Source of the DNA: an uncultured bacterium
Lineage (GTDB): Bacteria; Cyanobacteriota; Vampirovibrionia; Gastranaerophilales; Gastranaerophilaceae
NCBI GenBank assembly: GCA_902780525.1
Contig: CACZFL010000004.1
Coordinates: 30,697-94,696 of the forward strand
Direction of reading: 5' to 3'
DNA length: 64,000 nt
Positions 8,564 to 16,341 of this stretch are shown here, in pieces. The stretch's first letter is position 1. Each line of letters begins with the position of its first letter. A model generated the notes under the pieces. That model ran no database searches. It worked only from the letters and a program-made list of their open reading frames with translations, and was not told where the DNA came from. Position numbers and translations under genes: made by a program.

Positions 8564-9934
8564 ATGTCAATCGAATCAGTAGACATGGACAGAGCATTAA
8601 CCTCAGCATCTTATGCACAACAGGTACTCAGAAGCGGCAAAGTTTCAGCCGAACAAAAAGGACAGCTTGCTGCAAAATGGGGATCAGATAATGTAAATCA
8701 ATGGTTATCTGTTGACAGTACGAAATATGAAATTGACGATGTAAGCTACGATGCAGCTAAAGACGCAGGGAAAAATGCTGCAAAAGATTCAACGGGATAT
8801 GATGGTGGTAAAAATTATAGTTCTGTCGGTTCCGCAGGTATGGCTGTTGTTTCGACTGCTGCAGCAGGAGTAGAAATGGCTGCAACAGGTCTAACCGGAG
8901 CAGTATCAATGTCCGGTCAAGGTTCTTTGGGTTTTTCAGGAGTATGTATGTACACTGCGGCTGCTCTTTGTATAGCAAATGCAACAAAGTACTGGCTTGA
9001 AAATCCTAATAAAGAACAGGTTAATGCTGCAAATGATTTGAAAAATAATGATCTTCCTCAGGCAATGGCATCTTTGAATGAAGCACAGGGTATTATGGAA
9101 GAAGCCTCAGAAGAAGTTACAGAACTTACTGAAGAAGCCGAAGATATAAATGAAGATGCAAATAAAAAAATTGAAGAAGATAAAACAATGTTTGATTTTT
9201 ATAAACAGCAGTATGATGCATTGAAAGCTAAAAAAGAGAGAGGTGAACAACTTACTCCTGACGAACAGGCATTAATGAAACAGCTCGCTCCGATGATGGA
9301 AGATTTAAATGAAGGTATAACAACATTGAGCGAAGACACTTCTGAACAGGTTAATGATTTGAATGATGATATAGGTGAATATCAGGAAGTGTTCGATGAA
9401 TCAGCAGAAACAATTGCAGAAGTTGAAGGTGTTACTGAGTACGCAGAAAACTTTGATGAACACACAAGAACTATGTGTTATGTAGAAGGTACAGCTCAAA
9501 CATTAAACGCCGTAACAGGTGGTTGGGCATCTGCAAAACTAATGGCAGGAGGTCCATGGCAATGGGCACTTGCGATTGCTACGGGCGTAGCAGCGGCTTC
9601 AAGTACTGTGGCAGCGGGTCAGCAGTTCTCAAGAGCAAAAGAAGTTAGTGAAGAGATTGATCTTCGTCAAGAGACACAGGACTTAAATTCTCTTACAACT
9701 GATATGTACGATGAAGAACTTGATAATTATGCCGGAAATGTTGAAACAGTTGAAGATTTAGAACTCGAAATTCCTGAGGATATGGAATTACCTGAAGAAA
9801 ATGAGAATGCGTCTATAATTACTATTGCTTCAAAGTCAAAAGAAGAAGACAATCTGATGACAAATGACAAAGAAGAAGATGATGAAAAATTCAAACAAAA
9901 TAAGGACGAAGACGAAAAGAAAAAGACAGTATAA
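8564..9934 (+). CDS. paralogue A: sigma-28-controlled hydrophobic/coiled-coil protein, translocator-like layout
   Basis: 456 residues, no signal peptide. Order: residues 1-86, a polar block nearly identical to the next gene; about 90-145, an Ala/Gly-rich hydrophobic segment (MAVVSTAAAGVEMAATGLTG); 150-310, a strongly acidic helical coiled coil (EEVTELTEEAEDINEDANKK); 312-350, a second hydrophobic block (WQWALAIATGVAAASSTVAA); 355-415, a conserved acidic region; then a Lys/Glu-rich tail. Two hydrophobic blocks around a coiled coil recall IpaB/SipB/YopB translocators, but I see no sequence motif proving it. The start is fixed by homology to the paralogue. The SD AAGGAA lies 13 bases upstream, and an out-of-frame ATG at 8553 intervenes. 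Confidence 0.85.
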   Translation: MSIESVDMDRALTSASYAQQVLRSGKVSAEQKGQLAAKWGSDNVNQWLSVDSTKYEIDDVSYDAAKDAGKNAAKDSTGYDGGKNYSSVGSAGMAVVSTAAAGVEMAATGLTGAVSMSGQGSLGFSGVCMYTAAALCIANATKYWLENPNKEQVNAANDLKNNDLPQAMASLNEAQGIMEEASEEVTELTEEAEDINEDANKKIEEDKTMFDFYKQQYDALKAKKERGEQLTPDEQALMKQLAPMMEDLNEGITTLSEDTSEQVNDLNDDIGEYQEVFDESAETIAEVEGVTEYAENFDEHTRTMCYVEGTAQTLNAVTGGWASAKLMAGGPWQWALAIATGVAAASSTVAAGQQFSRAKEVSEEIDLRQETQDLNSLTTDMYDEELDNYAGNVETVEDLELEIPEDMELPEENENASIITIASKSKEEDNLMTNDKEEDDEKFKQNKDEDEKKKTV

Positions 9935-9941
9935 AAATTTA

Positions 9942-10002
9942 TTGTAAATTTTTGTAACAGTTTAAATATATTCCCTAAAGTTTTATATGAAAATGCCGAT
10001 AT
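9942..10002 (+). promoter_or_regulatory. sigma-28 type promoter with upstream dyad
   Basis: TAAAGTTT (9976-9983), 11-base spacer, GCCGATAT (9995-10002). TTGTAAA (9942) and TTGTAACAG (9952-9960) lie upstream 10 bp apart, and the TGTAACA word starts 23 bp before the -35. The second paralogue thus has its own promoter even though it follows the first by only 160 bp. Confidence 0.85.
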
Positions 10003-10094
10003 ATATAGTGAAAACTACTAAATAACAGGGATGATAATCCCCTTCCCTGGCTCTGATTTAAACAAATGGGATAAAAAGGAATAAGGAGTTCATT

Positions 10095-11573
10095 ATGTCG
10101 ATTGAATCAGTAGATATGGACAGAGCGTTAACATCACAAGCTTATGCGCAACAGGTTTTGAGAAGCGGCAATGTTTCAGCAGAACAAAAAGGACAGCTTG
10201 CTGCAAAATGGGGCGCAGATAATGTAAATAAATGGATATCTGTTGACAGTACAAAATATGAAATTGATGACGTAAGTTACGATGCTGCAAAAGATGCCGG
10301 AAAAGATGCCGCTAAAGATTCAACAGGATATGACGGGGGTAAAAGTTATGCTTCCGTTAAAGATGCAGTAGTAACAGTTGGTGCTCACGTTGCAGGACAA
10401 ACAGTTTTGAAAAACGTCGCTGCTCCACTTGTCGATAAGCTTGCTACTGGGGCGATTGATAAAGCTCAACAAGCTGGAAAAAATGTAAAATGCGATCCAA
10501 CAGGAGAAGCTTCTTTTATTGTAGGTTGTACTATGGGTTTAGCTGAAGGAATCAGATATATGGCAGAAAAACCAAATGAAGAGCAAGTTGATGCTGCAAA
10601 CCATTTGCTGACAAATGAACTGCCGGAATCAATGGCATCGTTAAGTGAGGCTCAGGGTATGATGGCAGATGCATCAGAAGAAGTTACTGAACTCACAGAA
10701 GAAGCGGAAAGTATTAATGAAGATGCAAACCAAAAAATAGAAGAAGACAAAACTATATTTGATTTTTACAAAATGCAGTACGAAGCATTAAAAGCGAAAA
10801 AAGAACGCGGTGAACAGCTTACACCTGACGAACAGGCATTAATGAAACAGCTTGCTCCGATGATGGAAGATATGAATGAAGATATTACCTCAATAACTGA
10901 AAATACATCCGGACAGGTAAATGATTTGAATGATGAAATCGGTGAATATCAGGAAGTATTTGATGAGTCAGCTGAAACAATTGCTGAAGTTGAAGGTGTT
11001 ACTGATTATGCTGAAAATTTTGATGAAAATACAAGAACAATGTGCTATGTAGAGGGTGTTGCACAAGGAATTAATGCCGGTATGTCAGGTTATTCAGCTT
11101 TTAAAGCTGGCCGATTTGCTGCCAGTGGAGGTTGGTTTACTGCTTGGGCTTGGGCATTTGCTGCTATGGGAACAGCTGGTGCTGCATTTAGCACCAAGGG
11201 AGCTAGTGAACAAATGAGATGGGCAAAAAATGTGGGCGATGAAATTGATGTCCGCCGTGAAGTGCAAGACATCGGAAGCCAAACTACTGATATGTATGAT
11301 GAAGAGCTCGATAATTTTGCAGGGAATATAGAAACAGTAGAAGACCTTGAACTGGAAATTCCTGAGGATATGGAAACGCCTGCTGAACAGGGTGGTGCAG
11401 CCACTTCTATGATGTCTATGGCAGCACAGAATGGTAATGATGAAAAGGGTCAGACAACTCCGATGGGTACCCAAAAGCAAGACGAATCACCAAAAGTAAA
11501 CAATGATAATAGTATAAACGGAACAAAAGAAAACGAAAAAGATGACAATAACAAGAAAAAACCAGAAGAATAA
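10095..11573 (+). CDS. paralogue B: sigma-28-controlled hydrophobic/coiled-coil protein, translocator-like layout
   Basis: 492 residues, a tandem duplicate of the preceding gene with the same block order. The first 86 residues differ at only about nine positions, and the coiled-coil block (near 165-325) and the block ending ETVEDLELEIPEDME are also very similar. The first hydrophobic region (VVTVGAHVAGQTVLKNVAAP, then FIVGCTMGLAEGIRYMAEKP) and the second (SGGWFTAWAWAFAAMGTAGA) are different sequences. The C-terminal tail is polar, Asn/Lys/Glu-rich and unrelated to that of paralogue A. The RBS AAGGAG is strong, better placed than in paralogue A. Function unknown; export by the flagellar machinery is a hypothesis from its promoter. 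Confidence 0.87.
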   Translation: MSIESVDMDRALTSQAYAQQVLRSGNVSAEQKGQLAAKWGADNVNKWISVDSTKYEIDDVSYDAAKDAGKDAAKDSTGYDGGKSYASVKDAVVTVGAHVAGQTVLKNVAAPLVDKLATGAIDKAQQAGKNVKCDPTGEASFIVGCTMGLAEGIRYMAEKPNEEQVDAANHLLTNELPESMASLSEAQGMMADASEEVTELTEEAESINEDANQKIEEDKTIFDFYKMQYEALKAKKERGEQLTPDEQALMKQLAPMMEDMNEDITSITENTSGQVNDLNDEIGEYQEVFDESAETIAEVEGVTDYAENFDENTRTMCYVEGVAQGINAGMSGYSAFKAGRFAASGGWFTAWAWAFAAMGTAGAAFSTKGASEQMRWAKNVGDEIDVRREVQDIGSQTTDMYDEELDNFAGNIETVEDLELEIPEDMETPAEQGGAATSMMSMAAQNGNDEKGQTTPMGTQKQDESPKVNNDNSINGTKENEKDDNNKKKPEE

Positions 11574-11596
11574 AGTTTGTGAAGTGAAATAATAAA

Positions 11597-11627
11597 ACGT
11601 GGCGGTCAGAAAATCTGACCGCCACGT
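11597..11627. terminator. bidirectional hairpin terminator
   Basis: ACGTGGCGGTCAGA, loop AAA, TCTGACCGCCACGT. A 14-bp perfect stem flanked by A- and T-rich DNA between the convergent paralogue B and rpsU. Confidence 0.9.
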
Positions 11628-11641
11628 TTATAATATTATCC

Positions 11642-11815
11642 TTATACCTTGCGTTTGCGAGCTGCTTCAGATTTGCGTTTTCTCTTTACGCTTGGCTTTT
11701 CATATCTTTCGCGTTTTTTTACTTCTGATAAGATTCCTGCTTTTTGGATTTTCTTTTTGAATCTTCTTAAAGCGCTTTCGATACTTTCGTTTTCGCCTAC
11801 TTTAACTTCTGCCAT
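11642..11815 (-). CDS. rpsU: 30S ribosomal protein bS21
   Basis: 57-residue basic protein: starts [20 protein letters not shown], continues [20 protein letters not shown] and ends in a run of Arg/Lys ([13 protein letters not shown]). This matches bS21 in length and sequence. It is short enough to be missed by length-filtered gene finding. The RBS AAGGTGG lies 10-16 bases before the ATG. Monocistronic, between a shared terminator and a gap leading to holB. bS21 binds the 30S platform near the anti-SD of 16S rRNA and affects initiation. Confidence 0.95.
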   Translation of the reverse strand: MAEVKVGENESIESALRRFKKKIQKAGILSEVKKRERYEKPSVKRKRKSEAARKRKV

Positions 11816-11888
11816 TTATATTTTCACCACCTTTATAGCAATTGTGTAACTAAAAGTATTGTAAAACAAGAGATTTTAAATTTCAAGG

Positions 11889-11897
11889 GGGGTAAAT
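11889..11897 (+). repeat. GGGGTAAAT word (dispersed)
   Basis: One of nine exact copies of this word found by eye on either strand (see findings). Here it lies in the gap between rpsU and holB. Confidence 0.5.
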
Positions 11898-11946
11898 GTT
11901 ATAAGTACAAATAATATGAGGGTATATATTGTGGCGGTATATATTG

Positions 11947-12819
11947 CTATTTAATTAATTTTAAGCATAAATCATCAAATATGTTTACGGCTCTCATGCC
12001 CAAATCAGCCTGTCGTCTTGCGTTTTCAAGTACTGATATGTCTTTTATTAACTCTGTTCTGTTTGGGTTAGTTTTTAAAACGGCAAGAATATAGTTCTGT
12101 ATTCCGTTAATTATATTTGTTACTGATACAGTTTTTGATAAATCCTGCAATTGCTTTGATATATCAAAAACATCTTTTCTTTCAAAATTAAAATAGTCTG
12201 TAAAAATACCTTCTATGCAGGAATAATCATAATTTACTCCCCCTGTATTTACCCCCCCTGTATTTACCCCTTTTGACGGCACAAAAAAGCATTGTGAACG
12301 TGAAACAATTGTTGATAAAACATCATCAATGTATCGAGTGAGAAAAATAAATGTTACTCCGGGTTGGGGCTCTTCTATAATCTTAAGCAGAGAATTTGCC
12401 GTTACATCCTGAAAATTTAGCGGATTTAGCCCCGAAATATTTCCGTCACTATCTCTGTCGCAAAATATGAAAACTCTATGGAATTCTGAGGAGTTAACAA
12501 GCATTTCTTTAATCATTTGTGACTGTTTTGCTGAAATTACCGTCTTTGCTCCGTCATCTTCCGGTTTGTTATCAAGTCTTGAAATCGTTAATACTGCAGG
12601 ATGACTTTCTTCCCTAATCCATTTGCAGTTCAGACAGTCACAGTCATCAGCTTTGTTTTTTTTGCAATTTAACAATCTTGCAATTTCTGTCGCAAGTGTG
12701 TATTGTGATGCCAGGTCATTTCCGTAAAAAAGAATACTCTGAGGCAGAGCTCTGTTTTTGTTTGACAGTGCTTCGGTAAAATAATTAGTTAAGAACGGAT
12801 ATTTATCTGATAAGAGCAA
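11947..12819 (-). CDS. holB: DNA polymerase III delta' subunit (clamp loader)
   Basis: 290 residues. AAA+-like N-terminal half: SILFYGNDLASQYTLATEIA replaces a classical P-loop, as is common in delta'. A zinc-binding CDCLNCKW motif is near residue 60, and NSLLKIIEEPQPGVTFIFLT with IVSRSQCF (Arg-finger region) near 140-175. Residues about 180-195 contain a tandem insertion GVNTGGVNTGGVNY, encoded by three copies of a GGGGTAAAT-like repeat. It overlaps the holA gene by 17 bp, so the two clamp-loader subunits are co-expressed. Start chosen at MLLSDKYPFL. Confidence 0.85.
   Translation of the reverse strand: MLLSDKYPFLTNYFTEALSNKNRALPQSILFYGNDLASQYTLATEIARLLNCKKNKADDCDCLNCKWIREESHPAVLTISRLDNKPEDDGAKTVISAKQSQMIKEMLVNSSEFHRVFIFCDRDSDGNISGLNPLNFQDVTANSLLKIIEEPQPGVTFIFLTRYIDDVLSTIVSRSQCFFVPSKGVNTGGVNTGGVNYDYSCIEGIFTDYFNFERKDVFDISKQLQDLSKTVSVTNIINGIQNYILAVLKTNPNRTELIKDISVLENARRQADLGMRAVNIFDDLCLKLIK
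12231..12270 (-). repeat. three tandem GGGGTAAATACA-like repeats inside holB
   Basis: ATTTACCCC at 12247-12255 and 12262-12270, preceded by a degenerate AATTTACTCCCC (12231-12242), in 15-base steps. The 15-bp period keeps the reading frame, adding five residues per copy (GVNTG). Confidence 0.8.
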
Positions 12820-13762
12820 TCTCTACCTCCGATTCCATATCTAAAACTTTGCCTGCCTTAATTCTGTATTCTACATCAAACAAGTTTTCTTTTAGTTTTA
12901 CCAGCTCTTTCAAAGGAATTGATTTCAGGTCATTCTTCATTAATTTGATTTTATAATCACTGCGAATACCTGTTATGTCCATAATTTCCTGTATTGATGT
13001 TTTGGATTTGATGATTATCCATTGACGGAGCATTGTCTGAAGTGCCGATAATATTTCAAGCGGATGCTTTTTATCAAGCAGTTGCTTGAACTCTGATACA
13101 GCTTTACCTTTTTCGTTTCTCATTAAATAATCCGTTATATTGAATAAATCTTCGTTTGAGAAACAATTGTCCTCGGCAAGTTTTTTTGTAATTGTATTGT
13201 CCGGATAAGCTGCAAGTTTTAATTTGTCCAGCTCATTGTTTAGCTGAAGATAGTTTGTGCCTATTTGTTCTGTTAAAACCGTTATTGCATCATCGTTGAT
13301 TTTAATTTTCTTCTCTTTTGCCCTGTCTTTAATCCAGGCTGAAATCTCTGCTGTTTTATAAGAGGGCAGATACTGGTATTCCAGTTTGTTGAATTTTGAA
13401 AGAACTTTATAAAGTTTGCGTCTTGAATCTATTTTTTTGCCGTCACCGTATGAGGTTCTGACTACAAAAGCTATGTCAACACCTTCCTGATTATCATTCA
13501 ATGCACTTTCAATTTCAGCAATCTCTTTGTCTTCAAAGTTATAGTTGTTTTCAAAAAAGTAATCGGCAATATCAATTATGTATAATGATGAGCCAAACAT
13601 CATTGGAGTAGAACGAAGAATATTTATTAATGTGTTAAAATCAGGTTTTTTAACTGATTTATAACTCATTGACAAAAAATCAGGGTTTAACTTTGAACGA
13701 AGTTCTCCCAGTTTTAAGTCAATATTATAATCGTCTTCCCCGTAAATAAAATATACTGCCAT
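12803..13762 (-). CDS. holA: DNA polymerase III delta subunit (clamp loader)
   Basis: About 319 residues. It begins MAVYFIYGEDDYNIDLKLGE, the typical HolA opening. The delta N-domain includes FGSSLYIIDIADYF and the collar domain includes TDYLMRNEKGKAVSEFKQLL and ILSALQTMLRQWIII. Delta opens the sliding clamp. The frame extends to a TTG at 13798, but ATG 13762 fits the family start. A TATAAT box ends exactly 6 nt before that ATG and no SD is present, suggesting a leaderless message. The next gene, holB, overlaps its end. Confidence 0.88.
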   Translation of the reverse strand: MAVYFIYGEDDYNIDLKLGELRSKLNPDFLSMSYKSVKKPDFNTLINILRSTPMMFGSSLYIIDIADYFFENNYNFEDKEIAEIESALNDNQEGVDIAFVVRTSYGDGKKIDSRRKLYKVLSKFNKLEYQYLPSYKTAEISAWIKDRAKEKKIKINDDAITVLTEQIGTNYLQLNNELDKLKLAAYPDNTITKKLAEDNCFSNEDLFNITDYLMRNEKGKAVSEFKQLLDKKHPLEILSALQTMLRQWIIIKSKTSIQEIMDITGIRSDYKIKLMKNDLKSIPLKELVKLKENLFDVEYRIKAGKVLDMESEVEIALIR

Positions 13763-13768
13763 AAACTG

Positions 13769-13798
13769 ATTATACACTAAATATAACAAAATGCCCAA
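13769..13798 (-). promoter_or_regulatory. probable leaderless promoter of holA
   Basis: TATAAT (13774-13769 on the minus strand), 18-base spacer, and TTGGGC (13798-13793) as a possible -35. Six bases (CAGTTT) separate the -10 from the ATG, placing the expected transcription start at the start codon. Confidence 0.6.
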
Positions 13799-13812
13799 AA
13801 TAGTATTTGGGC
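13793..13812 (-). terminator. hairpin downstream of the 83-residue gene
   Basis: GCCCAAA, loop TACTAT, TTTGGGC followed by ATTTTGTT in minus-strand sense. It probably ends the 83-residue gene and overlaps the -35 of the holA promoter. Confidence 0.65.
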
Positions 13813-13843
13813 ATAATTTGTAATAATTTTTATGATGAAATTT

Positions 13844-14095
13844 TTACACTTGTGCAAAGCTTTCCGTTGTGACATATTTTGCAGATTTGGATACTACTCC
13901 ATAGCATACACTTGTAAGTCGTTTATTTAATGCAAGCATAGTTTTAAAATTTGCCGCAGATGTGTTCATTGCATACATCATATCATCGGCATTAACTTTT
14001 GAAACTAATGCATCTTGATTGTGGTTTTCTACCTGTGTATTTGAATACTTTTCAACTAATAATTTGTCAATAAACTCTCTTGCGCCAATTGTCAT
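13844..14095 (-). CDS. small unknown protein, possible member of the TTGTAACAA regulon
   Basis: 83 residues (MTIGAREFIDKLLVEKYSNT...). No signal peptide or membrane segment. The middle is helical and polar (ADDMMYAMNTSAANFKTMLALNKRL). No family recognised. RBS AAGGAG. The upstream region (minus strand, about 14265-14198) resembles the promoter of the gene at 45954: TATAAAGTTTTGTAAAA, then about 40 bases later TATACTTAATATATACAAGA. It may thus belong with the lineage-specific genes at 16342 and 45954. Its own hairpin terminator lies just downstream. Confidence 0.7.
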   Translation of the reverse strand: MTIGAREFIDKLLVEKYSNTQVENHNQDALVSKVNADDMMYAMNTSAANFKTMLALNKRLTSVCYGVVSKSAKYVTTESFAQV

Positions 14096-14503
14096 AATAA
14101 ATACTCCTTATAATAATCTTGTGTTCTGTTTTAAATAATGTGTTTATAACAATACGAAAAGCACTATTACGTTTTGTGATAAACTCTCTTATTTGTCTCT
14201 TGTATATATTAAGTATATAAATGTTAAAAAATTGCCTATTCAATATAATTAATTTTACAAAACTTTATAATTTGGCTTAATACTTGATAATAATGCGAAA
14301 TATAAAAAAGGCTTTTTGCCATATACTGCAAAAAACCTTAATCTTTCTCTTCATAATGTGACTCACCTTATATACTTATTATATCATTTTTAAGAAAACT
14401 TGTCAACCTTTAGAACTAATCCTAAAGTATTAGTTTTGATTTTTTATTTACTTTATCAGCTTTTAACGATAAAATATTAGAGTATTTTATAAGGAGTGTT
14501 AAT
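14096..14503. other. intergenic gap between divergent genes
   Basis: The left part holds the minus-strand promoter-like region of the 83-residue gene. At 14308-14339 an imperfect hairpin pairs AAGGCTTTTTGC with GCAAAAAACCTT. At 14415-14436 AACTAAT and ATTAGTT pair around CCTAAAGT. I see no coding frame. The right end carries the AAGGAG SD of the parvulin gene. Confidence 0.5.
14198..14265 (-). promoter_or_regulatory. degenerate copy of the TTGTAACAA/TATACTTTATAT promoter
   Basis: In minus-strand sense TATAAAGTTTTGTAAAATT is followed 42 bp on by TATACTTAATATATACAAGA. The genes at 16342 and 45954 have TGTAACA and TATACTTTATAT exactly 40 bp apart. Spacing and sequence match only approximately here. 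Confidence 0.4.
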
Positions 14504-14782
14504 ATGAAAATCAGAGCAAGCCATATTCTCGTTGAAACTAAAGAACAAGCTGAAAATTTATTAATTGATATTAATAATGGTGTAGCATTTGAAGATTTGG
14601 CAAAACAGTATTCTAAATGCCCATCCGGTCGTGACGGCGGTGATTTACGCTGGTTTGGAAAAGGTATGATGGTTAAGCCTTTTGAAGATGCTGCATTCTC
14701 TCTTAAAAAAGGAGAAGTATCTCAACCTGTTGAAACGCAGTTTGGCTGGCATTTGATAAAATTGACGGATGTTGATGAATAA
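14504..14782 (+). CDS. parvulin-type peptidyl-prolyl cis-trans isomerase
   Basis: 92 residues, a single stand-alone parvulin (PpiC-like) domain with no signal peptide, hence cytoplasmic. Motifs: IRASHILVETKEQAENLL at the start, FEDLAKQYSKCPSGRDGGDL in the middle with the catalytic-site Cys and GGDLRWFGKG, and QFGWHLIKLTD at the end. It isomerises peptidyl-proline bonds. RBS AAGGAG. Its last 14 bases overlap the start of the M24 peptidase gene. Confidence 0.93.
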   Translation: MKIRASHILVETKEQAENLLIDINNGVAFEDLAKQYSKCPSGRDGGDLRWFGKGMMVKPFEDAAFSLKKGEVSQPVETQFGWHLIKLTDVDE

Positions 14783-16256
14783 TCTTCTGGAACAACTTGG
14801 AATTGATTATTTACTTGTTAACTCTACAAACAAATATTTGTCAGAGTATTCTAATTTGTCTGAAAATGCTCGTTATTCTTTAACGGGTTTTTCTGGCTCA
14901 ACCGGTGATGCTTTAATCACCCCTGATAATATATATCTTTTTGTTGACGGCAGATATCATATACAGGCTGATTTAGAAGCGTATGACAATGTCACCGTTA
15001 TCAAACTTCAGGCAGGACAATACCAGGATGATGAGATAAAAAAGCTTGTTGATAAAAATAAGATACTAGGTATCGTGTCCCAAAAAGTATCTCAGATGAG
15101 GCTTGAAAAATTTGACGGATTTAAGATTAAACTTTTGGACAAGGACCCGATTAATAATTATTCATGTCCTCATAATACATTATATGAAAAAGCATTTGAA
15201 TCCGTTTCATATATCTCGGAACCTCAGTTTGTTACTAATCTAGAAGAAGTATCTTATCTTACTGGTTTAAGAGATTTTTCGATTGATTACTCGTCTAAAA
15301 TTTGGTCAAAATTATTTATTTCACCTGATAAACAAATATTGTTTAATAATGATGATGAATGTGACAAATTTCTGTCAGAGTATGAATCTGAGCTTGTAGT
15401 CGATAAATCTTCTATAAATGCTCATGATTACGCACTTATTAAGCATCCTATTCACAAACCTTCAAGAATCAAATTGATGAAATCAGTTAAAACTGATAGT
15501 GAATTAGAAGCATACAAATATGCTTTTGAGCGTACTGATAAAGCTCTTATGTCAATCAGAGAGTATATTGAACAAAATGATAATATATCTGAATATGATA
15601 TATCTGAAAAATTAAAACAAGAATATATAAGATTCGGGGCAAAAAATCTCAGTTTTAAATCTATTGTAGCGATAAATCAAAACTCTGCCCAAGCTCATTA
15701 TTCAAAGAGCTCTAAGGAAGTTTTTCTCAAAGAAGGTGATTTGGTATTAATAGACAGCGGAGCTTATTATGAGAGCGGTTTGGCAACTGATATTACAAGG
15801 GTGTTTGTTAAAGGAAAACCCTCTGAACTTCAGAAGAGAGTTTATACTCTTGTACTAAAAGCTTTTTTAAATTGTTTCGGCTCTTATAATAATGCCGATG
15901 TAACAGGATTTGAGATAGATTCTTACGCTCACAATATATTAGATAACAAAATTGAAGGTTTTAAATTTAATCACGGGCTTGGACACGGAATTGGCATTAA
16001 TGTTCATGAAGCTCCGCCAAATCTTTCCCAGAATGAAATTGCAAAATCTGAAATTGTTGACGGAATGTGTTTCACAATTGAACCCGGACTTTATAATCCT
16101 GAATATTTCGGAGTAAGGTTAGAAAATTCCTGCTACAGAAAAGGCGGCAAAATTCATTCATTTGTAAATATGGGTTATGAAGGTAAATTAATTGATTTTT
16201 CTATACTTACGCCTCAGGAGTTAGTTTTTCTGAATTCATTTAATATTTTATATTAA
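14769..16256 (+). CDS. M24 metallopeptidase, Xaa-Pro aminopeptidase family
   Basis: 495 residues. N-terminal creatinase-like domain (NNLLEQLGIDYLLVNS ... FVDGRYHIQAD) and C-terminal pita-bread domain. All five metal ligands are visible: the two Asp in LIDSGAYYESGLATDITR, His in HGLGHGIGINVHEAPP, Glu in FTIEPGLY and Glu in GVRLENS. The family removes N-terminal residues preceding proline, so pairing with a prolyl isomerase gene is suggestive. The start could be 14769 or 14775; both overlap the parvulin gene. No strong RBS is seen, consistent with translational coupling. Confidence 0.9.
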   Translation: MLMNNLLEQLGIDYLLVNSTNKYLSEYSNLSENARYSLTGFSGSTGDALITPDNIYLFVDGRYHIQADLEAYDNVTVIKLQAGQYQDDEIKKLVDKNKILGIVSQKVSQMRLEKFDGFKIKLLDKDPINNYSCPHNTLYEKAFESVSYISEPQFVTNLEEVSYLTGLRDFSIDYSSKIWSKLFISPDKQILFNNDDECDKFLSEYESELVVDKSSINAHDYALIKHPIHKPSRIKLMKSVKTDSELEAYKYAFERTDKALMSIREYIEQNDNISEYDISEKLKQEYIRFGAKNLSFKSIVAINQNSAQAHYSKSSKEVFLKEGDLVLIDSGAYYESGLATDITRVFVKGKPSELQKRVYTLVLKAFLNCFGSYNNADVTGFEIDSYAHNILDNKIEGFKFNHGLGHGIGINVHEAPPNLSQNEIAKSEIVDGMCFTIEPGLYNPEYFGVRLENSCYRKGGKIHSFVNMGYEGKLIDFSILTPQELVFLNSFNILY

Positions 16257-16259
16257 CAT

Positions 16260-16323
16260 TTGTAACAAATATTTAATTAATTGAAATTGCTTGAATTTTT
16301 TATACTTTATATATATGTAAGAT
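16260..16323 (+). promoter_or_regulatory. promoter with TTGTAACAA dyad and 23-bp element shared with the gene at 45954
   Basis: TTGTAACAA (16260-16268), GAAATTG (16283-16289) and a 23-base block (16301-16323; TATACTTTATAT ... GTAAGAT) occur at the same spacings as upstream of the gene at 45954. TTGCTT (16287) and TATATA (16310), 17 bp apart, would be a sigma-A type -35/-10 pair. Confidence 0.75.
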
Positions 16324-16341
16324 ATAAAACGAGAGCATAAG

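Noticed and set aside
8564..11573. proof of a virulence-type injectisome
   Set aside because: No secretin, needle or needle-tip gene is present, and the export genes are of the flagellar type; the translocator resemblance is architectural only.
13762..13798. TTG start extending HolA by 12 residues
   Set aside because: The extension is not part of the HolA family, and the TATAAT box would fall inside the coding sequence.
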